64,000 bases of DNA from Sediminibacterium sp. Its GTDB lineage: Bacteria > Bacteroidota > Bacteroidia > Chitinophagales > Chitinophagaceae. Numbering within the stretch: the first letter of the stretch is position 1; each line of letters begins with the position of its first letter. Location: assembly GCF_019264485.1 (NCBI RefSeq), contig NZ_JAHVAA010000004.1, positions 186,001 through 250,000 on the forward strand. The letters are read 5' to 3'. The notes below the pieces were generated by a model. That model saw only the letters and a list, made by a program, of their open reading frames with translations, searched no databases and was not told where the DNA came from. A program made the translations under genes and the position numbers. Shown here in pieces: positions 61,331-64,000 of this stretch.

Positions 61331-63778
61331 ATGAGAACCTTATTAACAATTCTGAGCCTGTTAATATATACAACCACACTGCTTGCCCAGCAAGCGGAGA
61401 AAGTGGTGAAGAAAATTCCTGCTGTAAGAACTACGCAGAAGATTGTTATTGATGGTAACCTGAAAGATTCTGCCTGGTTACAAGCACCCGTAGCTACCGA
61501 TTTCATAGAATGGAGACCCACATTCGGCAATAAGGAGGATGATAAGAACAGAACCGAAATCCGTATTCTGTACGATAACAATGCCATCTATATAGCCGGC
61601 TATGCACACGAAGCGAGTCCGGACAGTATTACCAAAGAACTGGTAGGGCGCGATGTAGTGGGTGTGAACGATTTTGTGGGCGTCATCTTTGATACCTATC
61701 ATGATAAAATAAATGGCTTTGGTTATTATGTAACCGCATTAGGCGAACAGTTTGATGCAAAATATTCTTCCAATGGTGAAGACGGAAGCTGGAACAGCGT
61801 TTTTGAAAGCAATGCACAAATACAATCGGATGGCTGGACCTTTGAAATGAAAATACCTTATGGTGCCATTCGTTTCGGTAATACCAAAATACAGGATTGG
61901 GGTATTAATATTACCAGGAGAAGAAGCAAAAGTGGTAAGCAAATGATGTGGAGTCCGACAGACCCGGCCATCGGCGGTAATTTTTTGGCGCAGTTTGGTT
62001 TGTGGACCGGTGTGCAGGATATAAAACCACCGGTTCGTCTATCCTTCTCGCCATATCTTTCTACTTACGCCAACCATTTTCCCTATAACCAGGCGGGGGT
62101 AAAAAATACCACCACATCTATCAACGGCGGTATGGATGTAAAATATGGCATCAACCAGGCATTTACATTAGACATGACACTGGTGCCCGATTTTGGTCAG
62201 GTACAAAGCGATAATCAGGTATTGAACCTCACGCCATTTGAAGTACAGTTCAACGAAAACAGAACCTTCTTTACGGAAGGAACAGAATTGTTTGGAAAAG
62301 GAAACCTCTTTTACAGCAGACGTATCGGCGGCACACCCATACATCTTGGTAAAGTGCAGGGTCAATTACAGCCCGGTGAAACCGTTGGACAAAATCCGGT
62401 AGAAACCAGGTTGCTCAATGCAAGCAAAATAAGCGGAAGAACAAGTAAGGGTTTGGGTATTGGTTTCTTTAATGCGGTTACCAAAGCGCAGCATGCCAGC
62501 ATAGAAGTGGGTGGAGAAGAAACCAGAAAGTTTGAAACCAATCCGCTTACCAATTACAATATTCTTGTGTTCGATCAGTCCTTAAAAAACAACTCAAGCG
62601 TATCGTTGATCAATACCAATGTTACCCGCAGCGGAACAGATTATGATGCCAATGTAACAGCGGCACTATGGGACATTTATGACAAGAAAAATACCTGGAA
62701 CGTAAATGGTCAGGTAGGTGTGAGTCAGTTAATTGGTTATGAAGCACCCGGAAAAACGCTCATGGGGTATAGTCATAACCTGGGTTTTGGAAAAACAAGC
62801 GGCCGTTTCAATTTTAATCTCTGGCAGGAGCTGGCCGATAATAAATACAACCATAACGATATGGGGTATTTTACCAATAACAACTATTTCAATAATGGAC
62901 TTTGGGTGGCGTATCGTTGGCTAAAGCCAAAAAAATGGTATAACCGTATTCAGGCAAATATGAATATCAGTTATTCCATGCGTTACAAACCAATGGACTA
63001 CCAGCGATTCAATTTTAATATCAATGCCAATACACAACTGAAAAATCTTTGGTGGGCCGGGTTCAATGTAAATATCAATCCGGAGCAGAACGATTTCTTT
63101 GAGCCCAGGGTAAACGGCAAAGTATTTAAACGTCCCGGTAGCTGGGCCACGGGCGTTTGGTTTGAAACCAATAATGCAAAAAAATATTCTGCAGTGTTTG
63201 AATTGTTTAACCGCACATTCAATCAGTATGGCAGCAACGGACAGGATATCTTTATCAGGCACAATTACCGTTTCAATAAAAAACTTACACTTTCTGTAAA
63301 TAGCTTTTTACAGTTCTTCCACAACAATCTTGGGTATGCCACGATGTACAGTCCCGACAGTATTATTTTTGCCTTACGCAAAAGAAATACAGTGGAGAAT
63401 GTATTTAATGTAAAATACAATTTCACCAATAAAATGGGACTTACTTTCCGTGCCAGACATTACTGGAGTAAAGTAGCCAATAAGGAATTTTATAAACTGC
63501 GTGATGATGGTTACCTGAATCATATAGCAGGTGGAATCAATAGAAATGTAGATTTCAATGTGAACTATTTCAATATCGACATGGTATACACCTGGCAGTT
63601 TGCACTGGGTAGTTTCATCAATGTGGTATGGAAAGACGCCATCAGCACTTTTAACCAGGACACCCGTACCACTTACTTCAAAAATTTTGGCAATACCCTC
63701 AGTTCCGATCAGCAAAACAGTATTTCCATCAGGATTATTTATTTCCTTGATTACCTGAACCTGAAGAAGAAAAGCTGA
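61331..63778 (+). CDS. DUF5916 outer-membrane-type protein with CBM9-like domain
   Basis: An 815-residue exported protein (signal TLLTILSLLIYTTTLLAQ). Residues 30-215 resemble a CBM9/DOMON-like beta domain (VIDGNLKDSAWLQAPVATDF, EIRILYDNNAIYIAGYA, GWTFEMKIPYGAIRFG). The rest (about 225-815) is DUF5916, rich in alternating beta strands ending in aromatic residues and closing IRIIYFLDYLNLKKKS, which suggests an outer-membrane barrel. The function is unknown. Its stop codon lies within an arm of the repeat at 63776. Confidence 0.9.
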   Translation: MRTLLTILSLLIYTTTLLAQQAEKVVKKIPAVRTTQKIVIDGNLKDSAWLQAPVATDFIEWRPTFGNKEDDKNRTEIRILYDNNAIYIAGYAHEASPDSITKELVGRDVVGVNDFVGVIFDTYHDKINGFGYYVTALGEQFDAKYSSNGEDGSWNSVFESNAQIQSDGWTFEMKIPYGAIRFGNTKIQDWGINITRRRSKSGKQMMWSPTDPAIGGNFLAQFGLWTGVQDIKPPVRLSFSPYLSTYANHFPYNQAGVKNTTTSINGGMDVKYGINQAFTLDMTLVPDFGQVQSDNQVLNLTPFEVQFNENRTFFTEGTELFGKGNLFYSRRIGGTPIHLGKVQGQLQPGETVGQNPVETRLLNASKISGRTSKGLGIGFFNAVTKAQHASIEVGGEETRKFETNPLTNYNILVFDQSLKNNSSVSLINTNVTRSGTDYDANVTAALWDIYDKKNTWNVNGQVGVSQLIGYEAPGKTLMGYSHNLGFGKTSGRFNFNLWQELADNKYNHNDMGYFTNNNYFNNGLWVAYRWLKPKKWYNRIQANMNISYSMRYKPMDYQRFNFNINANTQLKNLWWAGFNVNINPEQNDFFEPRVNGKVFKRPGSWATGVWFETNNAKKYSAVFELFNRTFNQYGSNGQDIFIRHNYRFNKKLTLSVNSFLQFFHNNLGYATMYSPDSIIFALRKRNTVENVFNVKYNFTNKMGLTFRARHYWSKVANKEFYKLRDDGYLNHIAGGINRNVDFNVNYFNIDMVYTWQFALGSFINVVWKDAISTFNQDTRTTYFKNFGNTLSSDQQNSISIRIIYFLDYLNLKKKS

Positions 63779-63857
63779 GTGGTGAGCAGCGAGTAGTCGG
63801 TAGTGAGAGGTATTGGTTTATTTTCTTTACTCACTACCGACTACTCACTACTCACTA
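63776..63857. repeat. Intergenic inverted repeat, ACTACTCACT family
   Basis: A perfect 17-base inverted repeat (63791-63807 against 63830-63846) in wider arms of TGAGTGGTGAGC and CTCACTACTCACTA units. The left arm includes the stop codon of the DUF5916 gene and the right arm ends about 19 bases before the polA ATG. Confidence 0.85.
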
Positions 63858-63875
63858 TTTCCCTACCTTAGCTCT

Positions 63876-64000
63876 ATGGCTAAGAAACTATTTCTGCTGG
63901 ATGCGCTTGCCCTTATTTATCGTGCTTATTATGCGCTGATCCGGAACCCGCGTATTACTTCAAAAGGAAGAAATACCAATGCACAGTTTGGTTTTACCAA
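63876..64000 (+). CDS. polA: DNA polymerase I (5' part, runs off the window)
   Basis: The first 41 residues, MAKKLFLLDALALIYRAYYA and following, match the N-terminal 5'-3' exonuclease start of DNA polymerase I, where the LLDA and YRAYYA blocks hold metal-binding and DNA-binding residues. The gene is cut by the window edge. Confidence 0.85.
   Translation, partial: MAKKLFLLDALALIYRAYYALIRNPRITSKGRNTNAQFGFT

Noticed and set aside
62921..63715. Open frames of 113 codons opposite the DUF5916 gene
   Set aside because: They lie opposite a clear gene, with no support beyond length.
1..64000. tRNA, rRNA, tmRNA or riboswitch
   Set aside because: I looked through the gaps for CCA-ended cloverleafs and known conserved cores and found none; a covariance-model scan would settle it.

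Overview
The window is a contiguous piece of a chromosome from a Bacteroidota bacterium, most likely of the Chitinophagaceae or a close relative. The reasons are the family content (DUF2480, DUF2911, DUF5916, 7TM-DISM kinases, LytS/LytTR pairs, ORF6N protein, many small lipoproteins), the TAnnTTTG-type promoters, and the AT-leaning base composition. There is no rRNA, tRNA, insertion sequence, prophage or CRISPR array that I can see. Almost everything is ordinary core or lineage-typical gene content.

Layout. 0.1-14.7 kb has mixed strands: an alpha/beta hydrolase, a 7TM-DISM hybrid kinase, a hemerythrin-like protein, an OmpA lipoprotein, a PlsC acyltransferase plus acyl-CoA synthetase pair, uvrB, a PAS kinase, a TonB-C protein, a transglutaminase-like protein, and a YciI/DGPF protein overlapping an ECF sigma factor with a long C-terminal extension. 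14.7-44.4 kb is almost entirely on the minus strand. It holds a DUF4136 lipoprotein; an ECF sigma / HEAT-repeat anti-sigma-like / two DUF4097-like secreted protein operon; three unrecognised envelope genes; cyclophilin, phytase-like, esterase and DUF2911 secreted proteins; a 7TM-DISM kinase/LuxR regulator pair; amidase; metallopeptidase, GNAT and methylglyoxal synthase; PlsC; recA; ChaN-like; a large membrane protein; an ORF6N protein; Crp plus hydrolase; GGT; a DinB-like protein; and nadA. The only plus-strand genes in that block are a LytS/LytTR pair at 24.8-26.6 kb. 45-64 kb is mainly on the plus strand: a PpiD/SurA-like chaperone, DUF2480, ybeY, a CAP protein, an HNH-like protein, mnmG, a proline iminopeptidase-like lipoprotein, two amidohydrolases, a DUF5916 protein and the start of polA. 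It is interrupted by a minus block of S9 peptidase, nadD and feoA.

Most interesting signals. (1) The gaps between genes are repeatedly occupied by long inverted repeats built from several unrelated short-motif families (CTCTGCGG, CACAGAG, TCCGGAC, ATTTTCAA, GATGTCGG, ACTACTCACT and others). Their two arms are nearly identical to each other even when copies of the same family differ, some are nested, and several abut or include a stop codon. I know of no established function. (2) The 631-bp gap between nadA and the PpiD-like gene has about eleven near-matches to the DnaA box and an AT-rich tract, and lies at the switch from mostly minus to mostly plus genes, so it is a candidate replication origin. 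(3) Smaller oddities are a set of three amidohydrolase units of which only one keeps its HxH metal motif, an ORF6N protein with a phospholipase D-like tail, and an orphan HNH-like protein beside mnmG.

All functional calls come from reading motifs by eye; no database search was run.
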